From JBKPNJ01 sp963695705 (GTDB lineage Bacteria > Actinomycetota > Actinomycetes > Propionibacteriales > Nocardioidaceae): a DNA stretch of 64,000 nt. The notes below the pieces were generated by a model. The model ran no database searches. It was given only the letters and a program-made list of their open reading frames with translations, and was not told the origin of the DNA. Where the stretch lies: positions 62,001 through 126,000 of the forward strand of contig CAVOHB010000004.1 in NCBI GenBank assembly GCA_963695705.1. Reading direction: 5' to 3'. This document shows, piece after piece, positions 44,464 to 52,653 of the stretch; position 1 is the stretch's first letter, and each line of letters starts with the position of its first letter. The translations under genes were made by a program, and so were the position numbers.

Positions 44464-45279
44464 CACCTCGTCACGCCAGGCGACCCAATCGGCCAGCCGT
44501 CCGAGGTCGAAGGCGGGACCGCCGACGCCGACCGTCAGCAGTCGGGTACCGGCGCCGAGGATCGCCGGACCGACCACCGCCGGATCGCCGCGGCCCACTC
44601 CTGCGGATCGTTCGATCTCCGCGGGGTCGCGGCCCACCCTGCGGCACCAGTCATCGAGTACGTCGTGCTTGTGTATGAGTTCATCCACGCCGCCGAACCC
44701 GTGCCAGATATCGGCATGCTGGGCCACGATGCGCAGGGTCTTCCGCTCACCACCGCCGCCGATCAGGACCGGGATATGCCGGGTGGGGGCGGGGTTGAGC
44801 CGGGCGAGGCGCTGCTCGATCCGCGGCATCGACTCGGCCAGTGCGTCGAGACGCTGTCCTGCCGTGCCGAACTCGTAGCCGTACTCCTCGTAGTCCTTCT
44901 CGAACCAGCCCGATCCAATCCCGAGGATCAGCCGACCGGCGCTGATGTTGTCGACGGTTCGTGCCATGTCCGCGAGCAACTCCGGGTTTCGGTAGCTGTT
45001 GCAGGTGACGAGTGCACCGATCTCGACCAACTCTGTCGCCTCGGCCCATGCGCCCAGCATGGTCCAGCACTCGAAGTGCTTGCCCTCGGACTCGCCACGC
45101 AGGGGAAAGAAATGGTCCCAGTTGAACACCACGTCGACGCCGATCTCCTCGGCCCGGGCGACGGCGCGTCGGATGTCGGAGTACTCCGCGTGCATGGGTT
45201 GGAGCTGGAGCCCGATCCGCACCGGCCTGGCGCCGTAGGGACGGTCGGGAGACGCATGTGAAGACATGAGCGTGACCAT
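44452..45279 (-). CDS. LLM class F420-dependent oxidoreductase
   Basis: A 275-aa luciferase-like TIM-barrel protein. It has VRIGLQLQPMHAEYSDIRRA at the start, GVDVVFNWDHFFPL, the AGRLILGIGSGWFEKDYEEYGYEFGT motif characteristic of F420-dependent enzymes, and HIPVLIGGGGERKTLRIVAQHADIWH. It reduces or oxidises a small molecule with F420 rather than FMN. ATGs at 45279 and 45267 are both possible. It is convergent with the molybdoenzyme. Confidence 0.88.
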   Translation of the reverse strand: MVTLMSSHASPDRPYGARPVRIGLQLQPMHAEYSDIRRAVARAEEIGVDVVFNWDHFFPLRGESEGKHFECWTMLGAWAEATELVEIGALVTCNSYRNPELLADMARTVDNISAGRLILGIGSGWFEKDYEEYGYEFGTAGQRLDALAESMPRIEQRLARLNPAPTRHIPVLIGGGGERKTLRIVAQHADIWHGFGGVDELIHKHDVLDDWCRRVGRDPAEIERSAGVGRGDPAVVGPAILGAGTRLLTVGVGGPAFDLGRLADWVAWRDEVRRS

Positions 45280-45367
45280 AGCTCCGCTGGTCGTCGCATG
45301 GCGGTGGGCAGGCCGCTCATTGCCACTGGCCTCACGTTGCCTGCACGCGTCCGCGTGCCGCCGGTTC

Positions 45368-46585
45368 TCAGCCGCCAGGCAGCAGCTTCCAGACTGCGGC
45401 GGTCACCAGCGCCGTCCGGCCCAGGTCATGTGCGGACTTGAACGCCAGTACTGCTGCGCGGGTCTGCGCACCGAAGTACCCCGTTCGTTGCCGTCCTGAG
45501 GTTCCCAGAGCCGCCTGAAGCGCGAAGACGTACCCACCGGCCTCATGCGAGCGCAGCACGGGTGAGCCGGCCCTGCGCGCCCACGCTGCGGCTCGGGCCG
45601 GCCGCCAGGCAGGCTGGTGCAGCGAGCTGGACCCGGGAAGCAGACTCGCCCAGGTCGGCTCGTCCAGTGCGCCGGTCGGAGGGAGCTCCGCCGCGCGCTG
45701 GTACGCCAGGACGGCATGCCTGGTCGAGCTTGCGAAGAGCCCGTCCTCGTTGATTCCGAGCAGCCGCTGGGCCTGAGCCACGTACGAGCCCGAACTGCCG
45801 AGCCAGGCCAGCGGTTGCGGCGAGCTGCGGATCAGCGGCTGCGGATCCGGGCACTGCACCACCCGCGCCCGGCTTCCCGGTGTGGTCGCCGGCTGCCCGG
45901 AGAACACCTGACAGGGTCCGTAGTCAGCCGCCCAGACGCGACCCGTCCAGAACGACGTGTGTGCGCGAGCGCCGTTCCACGACAGCGAGATGTGGATGTG
46001 GCTGGTGTGCGGGTCGGAGCCGGTGTAGGCATGCCAGCGACGGTCGTAGCTGGACCACATCATCCTGTTGTAGATGAGGTACATCACGCCGAGCCGGTCG
46101 GCCATCTCGCCCGGCCGGCCGCTCGGGCCGTCGCGGGTCAGCCAACCGAGAAAGTCCCCGGCGACCCTGCGGTCGGCGAGGTTGCCGTAGGCGAGCATCC
46201 AGTCCCAGGCTCGTCCGTCCTTGTGCTCCGAGGTTCCCCCGGACGTGCATGCCCGGGGTGCGGCCGAGCTGTCGCCGCCGCGACCGTAGGTCGACAGCGC
46301 CAGTGCCCGCAGCGCGGAGATGCCGCGGGACGGCGCCGAGACGCAGGCCAGCTGCGGTTGGTAGCCCGTTGCCGGGTCGATCACCGCTCCCATCGGGCCG
46401 GGCGCAGGCAGCCCGGTCGGATGCGCGGGCATGTGGACCGGGGTGGTACGAGCCGGTGCCGATACCGGGCTGGACCTGTCGGCGGCACTGGCTGCCGCCG
46501 GCACACCCGCACCGAGCGCCAACGCCGTCGCCAGGCAGATGAGACCGCTGAGAACCGTTCTGGCTCGTACCGACACCCTGGCCAT
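45368..46585 (-). CDS. Secreted peptidoglycan-binding protein with peptidase-like domain
   Basis: A 405-aa exported protein with a signal peptide (VLSGLICLATALALGAGVPAAASAA). The middle domain (about 75-235) has SEHKDGRAWDWM and SDPHTSHIHISLSWNGA, resembling the His-Asp-His arrangement of M15/VanY-like peptidases; I recognise the ARB-07466-like C-terminal domain. Two peptidoglycan-binding modules follow (YVAQAQRLLGINEDGLFASSTRHAVLAYQR and YVFALQAALGTSGRQRTGYFGAQ). It acts in the cell wall; catalytic activity is not certain. Confidence 0.75.
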   Translation of the reverse strand: MARVSVRARTVLSGLICLATALALGAGVPAAASAADRSSPVSAPARTTPVHMPAHPTGLPAPGPMGAVIDPATGYQPQLACVSAPSRGISALRALALSTYGRGGDSSAAPRACTSGGTSEHKDGRAWDWMLAYGNLADRRVAGDFLGWLTRDGPSGRPGEMADRLGVMYLIYNRMMWSSYDRRWHAYTGSDPHTSHIHISLSWNGARAHTSFWTGRVWAADYGPCQVFSGQPATTPGSRARVVQCPDPQPLIRSSPQPLAWLGSSGSYVAQAQRLLGINEDGLFASSTRHAVLAYQRAAELPPTGALDEPTWASLLPGSSSLHQPAWRPARAAAWARRAGSPVLRSHEAGGYVFALQAALGTSGRQRTGYFGAQTRAAVLAFKSAHDLGRTALVTAAVWKLLPGG

Positions 46586-46696
46586 CCCGACTTGGCACTG
46601 AGGCCATTCGACCGGGTGTAGAAGACATTCAGTGACAGATTGACTACCTAGTGTGTCATTGCCGGTTACAGCACACTCGGAATCTCACGAACCCAC

Positions 46697-46760
46697 CGAT
46701 CCTGGCCCACCGCGATCCTGGCCCACCGCGATCCTGGCCCACCGCGATCCTGGCCCACGG
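46697..46760. repeat. 16-bp tandem repeat, four copies
   Basis: CGATCCTGGCCCACCG is repeated four times head to tail; the last copy has a single change. It lies between the peptidoglycan-binding gene (minus) and the following reductase gene (plus), within or just upstream of their promoters. No spacers are present, so it is not a CRISPR array. Confidence 0.85.
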
Positions 46761-46834
46761 CGACCGGGCGCAGGCCGGGCCTTCGAGCGCGATGTCGCCA
46801 ACGGGCTGTCCGGGAGTCGTGAAACCCTGCCCCG

Positions 46835-47419
46835 GTGACCCTGACGCAGTACTACACCGCGACCAGCATTGACGGCTTCATCGCCGATGAGAACAACTCG
46901 CTGGACTGGCTCTTCGAGAGCGGGACGAGCGAGGCCACCGCACGAGACGGCAGCGGGCGCTTCGACACGTTCTTCGCCGGCATCGGGGCGATGGCCATGG
47001 GAGCGACGACGTACGAGTGGGTGCTCGACCACCACCGGCTCCTCGACGATCCGGACGCCTGGCACGGCTACTATGGCGAGACCCCGTGTTGGGTGTTCAC
47101 CCATCACAGGCTGCCGCCGGTTCCCGGGGCTGATATCCGTTTCGTCTCCGGTGATGTGCGAGCCGTGCACGGACAGATGGCATCCGCGGCGCACGGCCGC
47201 AACGTCTGGCTCGTGGGCGGGGGCGATCTCGTCGGACAGTTCGCGGACCACGGGCTGCTCGACGAGATGCTGCTCGCGGTCGCTCCGGTGGTTCTCGGTT
47301 CGGGCGCCCCCCTCCTGCCGCGGAGGCTCACGGCACCGGAGCTGGCGCTAGGCAGCCTCGAGCGGGATGGCGGGTTCGCCTTCCTGACCTACCAGGTGAC
47401 GCGGACCGTGCAGGCGTAG
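46835..47419 (+). CDS. Dihydrofolate reductase family protein (RibD C-terminal-like)
   Basis: A 194-aa RibD_C/DHFR-fold protein: YYTATSIDGFIADENNSLDW, MAMGATTYEWVLDHH, CWVFTHHRLPPVPGADIRFV, NVWLVGGGDLVGQFADHGLLDEM and VVLGSGAPLLPRRL. It is the third and most divergent paralogue in the window, from the arm of the family starting TATSIDGFIA. GTG start. Reductase of unknown substrate. Confidence 0.85.
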   Translation: MTLTQYYTATSIDGFIADENNSLDWLFESGTSEATARDGSGRFDTFFAGIGAMAMGATTYEWVLDHHRLLDDPDAWHGYYGETPCWVFTHHRLPPVPGADIRFVSGDVRAVHGQMASAAHGRNVWLVGGGDLVGQFADHGLLDEMLLAVAPVVLGSGAPLLPRRLTAPELALGSLERDGGFAFLTYQVTRTVQA

Positions 47420-47505
47420 CGGCGACGGCCATCGGGCCAGCCCACGGTGCGGAGTGAACGGGGCGGCGCTAGACGACGTTCGTATGATCGAAAGCGGAGG
47501 TCACC

Positions 47506-47841
47506 ATGAGGAGACTCGTCGGCCCTGTCCTGCTGGCCGCCCTCGCCGGAGGGATCCTGCTCCCGAATGCCAACGGTGCGACGGCGGATCCTCCCAGCAC
47601 CGGCACTCCCAGCACCGGCATTCCCGCCATCGGCTCGACCGGAGCATCCGGTGCGGTCGCCCCGGGCCGGCCGGCCGCCCGCGGCTCCGCCGGTCTCGCC
47701 ACCCTGATCCTCACCCGCCAGTCGCCTGCCGGCAGGACGGTCGCGAACCATCCGGCCGCCGAGCTCTCCCGGCCCGCGTCGCCCGCGCACGTCCCCAGGC
47801 CGGGAATGGTGTGGCCGGGCTGCGATACGCCGCTGGTGTGA
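47506..47841 (+). CDS. Small secreted protein, unrecognised
   Basis: A 111-aa protein with a signal peptide (RLVGPVLLAALAGGILLPNANGATA) followed by a low-complexity Ser/Thr/Gly/Pro linker. A short segment (AGLATLILTRQSPAGRTVAN) vaguely recalls the first strands of subtilisin-inhibitor-like proteins, but the cysteine pattern (one Cys) does not fit, so it may be truncated. GGAGG lies 5 bases before the ATG. Confidence in expression is moderate; function unknown. Confidence 0.5.
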   Translation: MRRLVGPVLLAALAGGILLPNANGATADPPSTGTPSTGIPAIGSTGASGAVAPGRPAARGSAGLATLILTRQSPAGRTVANHPAAELSRPASPAHVPRPGMVWPGCDTPLV

Positions 47842-47851
47842 GCCCGCAGGC

Positions 47852-48352
47852 TCAACTGCCTGCGGCGAACGGCGGGGGGCCCAGCACGGTCATTCCGCCG
47901 TTCTTCTCCGCCGAGGCGTGGACCCGGCTGAAACCCACCGTCCCCGATGGGGAGGCGCCCGCGGCCAGGGGCTCGCTGGCGTCCCAGTAGAAGTCCTGGC
48001 AGCACCCGGGGGTGTGCAGAAACAGCAGTCTCGCCACGTCGGAAACGACGAGGAAGGCGTGCGGGACGCCACGCGGCGCGACGGCCAGTCCGCCGGTGGC
48101 GAGACGGGCCTCCTGACCAGCCAGGTGCATGCGGATCTCACCCTCCAGCACATACGTCGTCTCGTCGGAGTCGTCGTGAGTGTGCAGCGGCGTGGCTTTG
48201 CCTCGTTCCATGCGCGCTTCGAAGAGCATGAAGGCGCCGTCTGTCTCCTCGGGCGTGACCTTCCACGTGTGCACACCGCCGCCGAAGAACCAGCGCCGCT
48301 CGCCTTCGTCATCGGCTCGAACGGTCGGCGGCAGTGGAACCGTCTTGGCCAT
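47852..48352 (-). CDS. Cupin domain-containing protein
   Basis: A 166-aa single-cupin protein. The metal-binding motif is HTHDDSDETTYVLEGEIRMHLAG (His, His, Glu), with RGVPHAFLVVSD giving the last histidine. Start ATG at 48352, with AGGGAG 6 bases before it; an in-frame GTG-like extension would run through the operator. It diverges from the TetR gene across a perfect palindrome and is its probable target. Likely a small-molecule dioxygenase, isomerase or sensor. Confidence 0.82.
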   Translation of the reverse strand: MAKTVPLPPTVRADDEGERRWFFGGGVHTWKVTPEETDGAFMLFEARMERGKATPLHTHDDSDETTYVLEGEIRMHLAGQEARLATGGLAVAPRGVPHAFLVVSDVARLLFLHTPGCCQDFYWDASEPLAAGASPSGTVGFSRVHASAEKNGGMTVLGPPPFAAGS

Positions 48353-48371
48353 GCCTGGCTCCCTAGGTTTG

Positions 48372-48387
48372 TGGTACGCGCGTACCA
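48372..48387. promoter_or_regulatory. TetR-type operator palindrome
   Basis: TGGTACGCGCGTACCA is a perfect 16-base palindrome in the 53-bp gap between the divergent cupin and TetR genes. A further half-site (GTACCA, 48401-48406) overlaps the TetR start codon. Position and symmetry are those of an autoregulatory TetR operator. Confidence 0.7.
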
Positions 48388-48405
48388 TGATGAGACTGCA
48401 GTACC

Positions 48406-49035
48406 ATGACGCTCATGTCAACCGCGGCGTACCCCGACACCGGCCGTACCGCGCAGAAACAGCGCACCCTGTCCGCGCTCGTCGCGGCGGCACGAGAGCT
48501 GGTCGCCGAGGGGGTCACTCCCTCTCTGGAAGCGGCCGCGAGCCGGGCGTCGATCTCGCGGACCACCGCATACCGATACTTTGCCAACCAGCGAGCACTG
48601 CTGATGGCTGCGCACCCGGAGACCGCGGCGCCATCGATGCTTCCCCTCGACCCGCCTGCGGATCCTGGCGCTCGACTCGACGTCGTGGTCACCGAGTTCC
48701 TGCGGATCATCATGGAGACCGAGGAGCAGCAACGCACGATGCTGCGGCTTTCGCTGCAGGCCGACGACAGCGAGCGGGCAGCGCTGCCGCTCCGCCAGGG
48801 CCGCGCCATCCACTGGATCGCCGAGGCCCTCGACCCGCTACGCGACCGGCTGACCGACCAGCAGCTGCATCGGTTGGTCATCGCCGTCCGTAGCGCCGTG
48901 GGCATCGAGGCCCTGGCCTGGCTGACCGACGTGGCCAGCCTGTCGAGGCCGGAAGCCGTGCAGCTGATGCGCTGGTCCGCGCAGGCGCTCATGCAGGCAG
49001 CGCTCGCTGATCCACCACCGACGAACGACACCTGA
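48406..49035 (+). CDS. TetR/AcrR family transcriptional regulator
   Basis: A 209-aa regulator with an N-terminal TetR HTH (LSALVAAARELVAEGVTPSLEAAASRASISRTTAYRYFANQRAL, about residues 22-65) and an all-helical effector domain. The ATG at 48406 or 48415 is possible. The adjacent palindrome and divergent cupin gene indicate local autoregulation and control of the cupin. Effector unknown. Confidence 0.88.
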   Translation: MTLMSTAAYPDTGRTAQKQRTLSALVAAARELVAEGVTPSLEAAASRASISRTTAYRYFANQRALLMAAHPETAAPSMLPLDPPADPGARLDVVVTEFLRIIMETEEQQRTMLRLSLQADDSERAALPLRQGRAIHWIAEALDPLRDRLTDQQLHRLVIAVRSAVGIEALAWLTDVASLSRPEAVQLMRWSAQALMQAALADPPPTNDT

Positions 49036-49049
49036 GGACCGGGTGTGCG

Positions 49050-49832
49050 TTACCCGCCGGGGGTGCCCACCAGGAAGAGCACGACGGGACAGTAAGGCTC
49101 CATCACCGGCTCTACGGCCGCGATCGCGGCACGCCTGACCTGTCGGCGCCGCTCGTCGGTCAACGAGGCCGTCCATGAGGTGAACTGGGCCTGGCTGAGC
49201 CGGTAGTCGACGAGCTCGTCCGCCTGGTGGACACCGACGTCCACCGCGGCCTCGTCCACCCGCACACGGAGGCCGGCGGCGGACCCCGCCGCCGCGAGTG
49301 CAGCGGTGGTGCCGATTGCCATCGCAAGTGTCTCCTTGAGCTCGCGGTACCACTCGGGGAAGGCGAATCCGAAACCTTGTGTGACCGCGTCGATGCGATC
49401 GCGCGCCGCGCTGCTGCTGGAGTTGGCATAGACGGAGGCGAGCACGGCGCCGCCGGGACGCACTACCCGTCCAAGCTCGGCGAGGGCACGCTCGGGCCGA
49501 GCGAGGTGGTTGAGGACGAACGGTGCGATCGCGTCGTCGACGCTGCTCGATGTCATCGGGAGGCGAGTGATGTCGGCGACGACACTCGCCGGTCGTTCCC
49601 GCCGGCGGTAGTCCAGCATGTCCGCGGAGAGGTCGGTGGCCAGCACGCGAGCGCCGCAGGCCGCGAGCGCCTCGCTGCCACAGCCGGTGCCGGCGCCGGC
49701 GTCGAGAACCAGCCGTGCGCGCAGGGGGTGCGGGCTACGGCGGACAAGCGCGACCGCCAGAGGTCCATAGACCCGCGCCGCGGCTGTCGCCCAGCCGGGC
49801 GCGGCGTCCGCATAGTGGTCGACGACGTTCAC
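49050..49832 (-). CDS. Class I SAM-dependent methyltransferase
   Basis: A 260-aa methyltransferase with motif I VLDAGAGTGCGSEALAACGARVLATDLSADML, then ADITRLPMTSSSVDDAIAPFVLNH and ELGRVVRPGGAVLASVY (motifs II and III) of the UbiE/SmtA-like group. The GTG at 49832 overlaps the stop of the upstream phosphotransferase by 4 bases (GTGA); the frame is open further upstream but only as an antisense-like shadow. Substrate unknown; coupling suggests it modifies the same compound as its partner. Confidence 0.85.
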   Translation of the reverse strand: MNVVDHYADAAPGWATAAARVYGPLAVALVRRSPHPLRARLVLDAGAGTGCGSEALAACGARVLATDLSADMLDYRRRERPASVVADITRLPMTSSSVDDAIAPFVLNHLARPERALAELGRVVRPGGAVLASVYANSSSSAARDRIDAVTQGFGFAFPEWYRELKETLAMAIGTTAALAAAGSAAGLRVRVDEAAVDVGVHQADELVDYRLSQAQFTSWTASLTDERRRQVRRAAIAAVEPVMEPYCPVVLFLVGTPGG

Positions 49833-50854
49833 CAGGAGCCTTCGAGCTCGTGAAGTACGCCTGCGCCACGCTCGGCCTGCTCCACCCACCAGCCCAGCTC
49901 GTCGTCGTCGCCGAGCGCCTTCTCCCAGCCCATGGTCGCGGTCATTCCGAACAGGCACAGGCGCAGCTGCCGGTCGAACCAGCCGTCGGTGTCGATCCCG
50001 TGTCTGTGCAGTGCCGCCTCGAACGCGGTGATGGTGTCCTCCTTGGAGGCAGGCAGCCGGGCACGGTTGAGCGACAGGATCCAGGCGAGGTCCCAGCAGG
50101 CCGGGCCGGACCCCGGGTAGGCCCAGTCGAGCAGGATCGTGCGCCCGTCGGCGTGCGAGCCGAGATTGCCGAGCTTCCAGTCGCCCTGCAGGAACGTGAC
50201 GGGCGTGGTCGCCAGTGCGCGGCACAGCGCCTGCGGACGTTCGTGCACCGAGGTCAGCAGGGCGTGGGTCGCCGGGTCCCGCTCGGCGAGGCGGTCCCAG
50301 CCGAGCGAGGCGTAGCTGAGCACGTCGTCGGTGTCCTGCCTGGCCAGCTCGGGGGCGATGTTGTCCCGAGCGAAGAACCGCAACCGCTCGGCCATCGTGG
50401 TCAGACCGATCGGGTCCCGCCATCCCCAGAACCTGGCGCACAGAGCCGCCAGATGGTCGATAAATCTGAGGTGTTGGTCCATCTCGAGAACCGCGTCTCC
50501 GGGCGGCACAAGCCGGTCCCCGACGTCGTGCATCAGCATCCCAAGCACGGCGTCCGGTCCCGAGCCTTCGAGGGCCATCCCGACCACGGTGTGGTCGATG
50601 CAGGAAGGCGCACCGTCCATGATCCCCGCCTGCCAGATCAGGTACGTGCGATAGACAGTGTCCCCGGTCACGCGCATGATCCAGTCCCCGGCGTAGCTCA
50701 CGCGCTTGAGGAAGTAAGACTCATCCGCGATCCGGACCCGTTCGAACGTCGATCCGGATCGGGCATCCTCCGGTGTCAGAGGCTGTCGCTGCACCGCGCC
50801 GCTGGTGAGTTCCGCGACGGTCGGCGCGATCCGCGGGATGTCTGCCTGGCTCAC
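49829..50854 (-). CDS. Phosphotransferase (APH/choline kinase-like)
   Basis: A 341-aa kinase-fold protein. An N-lobe with YFLKRVSYAGDWIMRVTGD is followed by the catalytic loop FLQGDWKLGNLG, in which the usual HGD is QGD, and a metal-binding LLDWAYPG. The first loop residue is thus changed while Asp and Asn are kept, so activity is still likely. It is translationally coupled to the downstream methyltransferase, pointing to joint modification of one small molecule (for example an antibiotic or sugar). Confidence 0.78.
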   Translation of the reverse strand: MSQADIPRIAPTVAELTSGAVQRQPLTPEDARSGSTFERVRIADESYFLKRVSYAGDWIMRVTGDTVYRTYLIWQAGIMDGAPSCIDHTVVGMALEGSGPDAVLGMLMHDVGDRLVPPGDAVLEMDQHLRFIDHLAALCARFWGWRDPIGLTTMAERLRFFARDNIAPELARQDTDDVLSYASLGWDRLAERDPATHALLTSVHERPQALCRALATTPVTFLQGDWKLGNLGSHADGRTILLDWAYPGSGPACWDLAWILSLNRARLPASKEDTITAFEAALHRHGIDTDGWFDRQLRLCLFGMTATMGWEKALGDDDELGWWVEQAERGAGVLHELEGSW

Positions 50855-50974
50855 GGTCGTAACCTACCGGCGCCACCGCGAGGGAACCGCCGTCGTACGC
50901 CCGGCGTCACAAGCAGGCACGGGCGAGTCGCGCCCGACGAGGAGCCCGGGACACGGCTCGATGAGGAGTGGCAC

Positions 50975-51745
50975 ATGAGTACGACCGTGACAATCAGCGT
51001 TCGGAGCCTCGTGGTCACAGCCGCCACGACCCTGGCGGTGCTCGCCGCCTATGCGATCGGCTCAGCGCAAGCCGGTACGTCAACGGCCCTTGCGGCACAG
51101 GCATCCACATCCGGAGACGGCCCGAGCATCGTGATGACCGGGACCGGCGACGCAACCGGAGTCCCCGACCAGCTCCGGTTCTCCCTGTCGGTCCACGCAA
51201 CCGCCGGTGACGTCTCGACCGCCCTCCACTCGGCGAGCAAGACCACCCGGCAGGTCATCACCGCCGTGCGAGCTCAGCACGTGGCGCCGAAGGATGTTAA
51301 GACCACAGGCCTGTCCATCAACGCCGTGTACCACTACAGCGACAACTCGCCACCGGTCATCACCGGGTACGCCGTGACACAGAGCATGTCTGTGCTCGTG
51401 CGCACGCTGCCGGACGCGGGCGCCACGATCACCGCGGCCGTGGACGCCGGAGGCAACGCCGTCAGGTTGCACGACGTGAGGCTCCAGATAGGCGACGAGG
51501 CCGCCTTGCTCCGCCAGGCCAGAGCCGACGCGATCAAGCAGGCGCAGGCCAAGGCCACGCAGTATGCCGAGGCGGCCGGGCGCGAGCTGGGTGAGGTCAC
51601 ATCGGTGCGCGAGGTACAGGCCTCCCCCTCCTACCTACCGGTGTACCGCGCGAGCTCGCTCGATGCGGCTGTGCCCTCGGTCCCGATCCGAGCCGGTACT
51701 GCCGAGCTTCACGTCACCGTCTCCGTCGTCTGGTCATTCGCCTGA
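50975..51745 (+). CDS. SIMPL domain (DUF541) protein
   Basis: A 256-aa exported or membrane-anchored protein. The N-terminal hydrophobic segment is LVVTAATTLAVLAAYAIGSAQAG. The SIMPL domain has IVMTGTGDATGVPDQLRFSLSV, VRAQHVAPKDVKTTGLSINAVY, ITGYAVTQSMSVLVR, ARADAIKQAQAKATQYAEAAG, then ELHVTVSVVWSF. Members are often lipoproteins or periplasmic proteins of unknown function. ATG 50975 with GAGGAG 6 bases before. It diverges from the phosphotransferase gene and has a strong terminator downstream. Confidence 0.85.
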   Translation: MSTTVTISVRSLVVTAATTLAVLAAYAIGSAQAGTSTALAAQASTSGDGPSIVMTGTGDATGVPDQLRFSLSVHATAGDVSTALHSASKTTRQVITAVRAQHVAPKDVKTTGLSINAVYHYSDNSPPVITGYAVTQSMSVLVRTLPDAGATITAAVDAGGNAVRLHDVRLQIGDEAALLRQARADAIKQAQAKATQYAEAAGRELGEVTSVREVQASPSYLPVYRASSLDAAVPSVPIRAGTAELHVTVSVVWSFA

Positions 51746-51759
51746 TCGATACGACAAGA

Positions 51760-51802
51760 GGCAGGAGTTCTTCGGTGATGTGCGCGCCGAAGAACTCCCG
51801 CC
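51760..51802 (+). terminator. Rho-independent-like terminator after the SIMPL gene
   Basis: GGCAGGAGTTCTTCGG pairs with CCGAAGAACTCCCGCC (15 of 16 pairs) around an 11-base loop and is followed by TTTG. It starts 14 bases after the stop codon. The next about 150 bases are unusually AT-rich for this genome. Confidence 0.75.
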
Positions 51803-52003
51803 TTTGAGCCATGATCTGCGGACAAATTCAAACAAGATGCGTGCTAATAATGCTCCACAAATCTGAGACTCGAAAAAAAGGATCCCATTGTGGGGGGTCG
51901 GTAATCGATAATCGAACGACCGGGTCTGGACGGTGAAATTGCACTATCCGCCCTTGCCGGCATTGCGCCGCTCAGGCATTCCGGGCGTGTGTAGAGTCCA
52001 GGA

Positions 52004-52552
52004 GTGCCCACGCAGCCGCCTCCTGTCCCGCCACTGCTCGACGGCCCGGGGATCGATGTATGCGATCCACGCGTTCTCCTTCTGGAGTACCTCGACTGGT
52101 ACCGAGACGCGCTGAACCGGAAGGTGGCCGGGCTCACCGACACCGATCTCCGTTCCCCGCTACAGCCGTTCGGTTGGTCACCGCTGGGAATGTTCAAACA
52201 TCTGGGGTGGGTCGAGCGCCGGTGGATGAGATGGGGCTTCGCCGCCGAGGATGTCGTGCCCTACCTGCCGGGGGACTCAGGCAGCGACAGCGACCGGGCC
52301 GAGTGGACCGTGCACCCTGACGAGACGACGCGCGATGTCTTGGCCGGGTACCGCCGCGAGGTCGAACACTCACGAACACTCGCTTGGGGCGCCGAGCTCA
52401 GCGACGTCGCTCGGCTGGGTGGACGCTTCCAGACCGCGGAGCAGGCACCGTGTCTGGGACGCATCCTCTTCCACCTGTTACAGGAGTACGCCCGGCACGT
52501 GGGGCAGCTCGATGTGGTACGTGAGCTCATCGACGGGGCAACCGGCGAATAG
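52004..52552 (+). CDS. DinB family (DUF664) protein
   Basis: A 182-aa four-helix DinB-like/mycothiol-dependent-maleylpyruvate-isomerase-fold protein. It has LLEYLDWYRDALNRKVAGLTDTDL, FGWSPLGMFKHLGWVERRWM with the first histidine of the metal site, and a C-terminal FHLLQEYARHVGQLDVVREL with the later histidine. Members are putative mycothiol- or bacillithiol-dependent transferases. The GTG start lacks a good ribosome site and lies 6 bases behind a TAGAGT hexamer, so a very short leader is possible. Confidence 0.8.
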   Translation: MPTQPPPVPPLLDGPGIDVCDPRVLLLEYLDWYRDALNRKVAGLTDTDLRSPLQPFGWSPLGMFKHLGWVERRWMRWGFAAEDVVPYLPGDSGSDSDRAEWTVHPDETTRDVLAGYRREVEHSRTLAWGAELSDVARLGGRFQTAEQAPCLGRILFHLLQEYARHVGQLDVVRELIDGATGE

Positions 52553-52653
52553 TCGCCCGCGCATTGCGGCAAGGAATACGGACCCCGGACACGCGGTTGC
52601 AGGCATCGCGCCCGTAGCGCGCAGCCCTCATCGCCGGGAGGAACGAGGAGACA

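Noticed and set aside
46697..46760. Possible CRISPR array
   Set aside because: Direct tandem repeats without spacers; no cas genes in the window.
49715..50974. 5' extension of the SIMPL gene frame
   Set aside because: Runs antisense through the phosphotransferase; the SIMPL start at 50975 has a strong RBS and signal segment.
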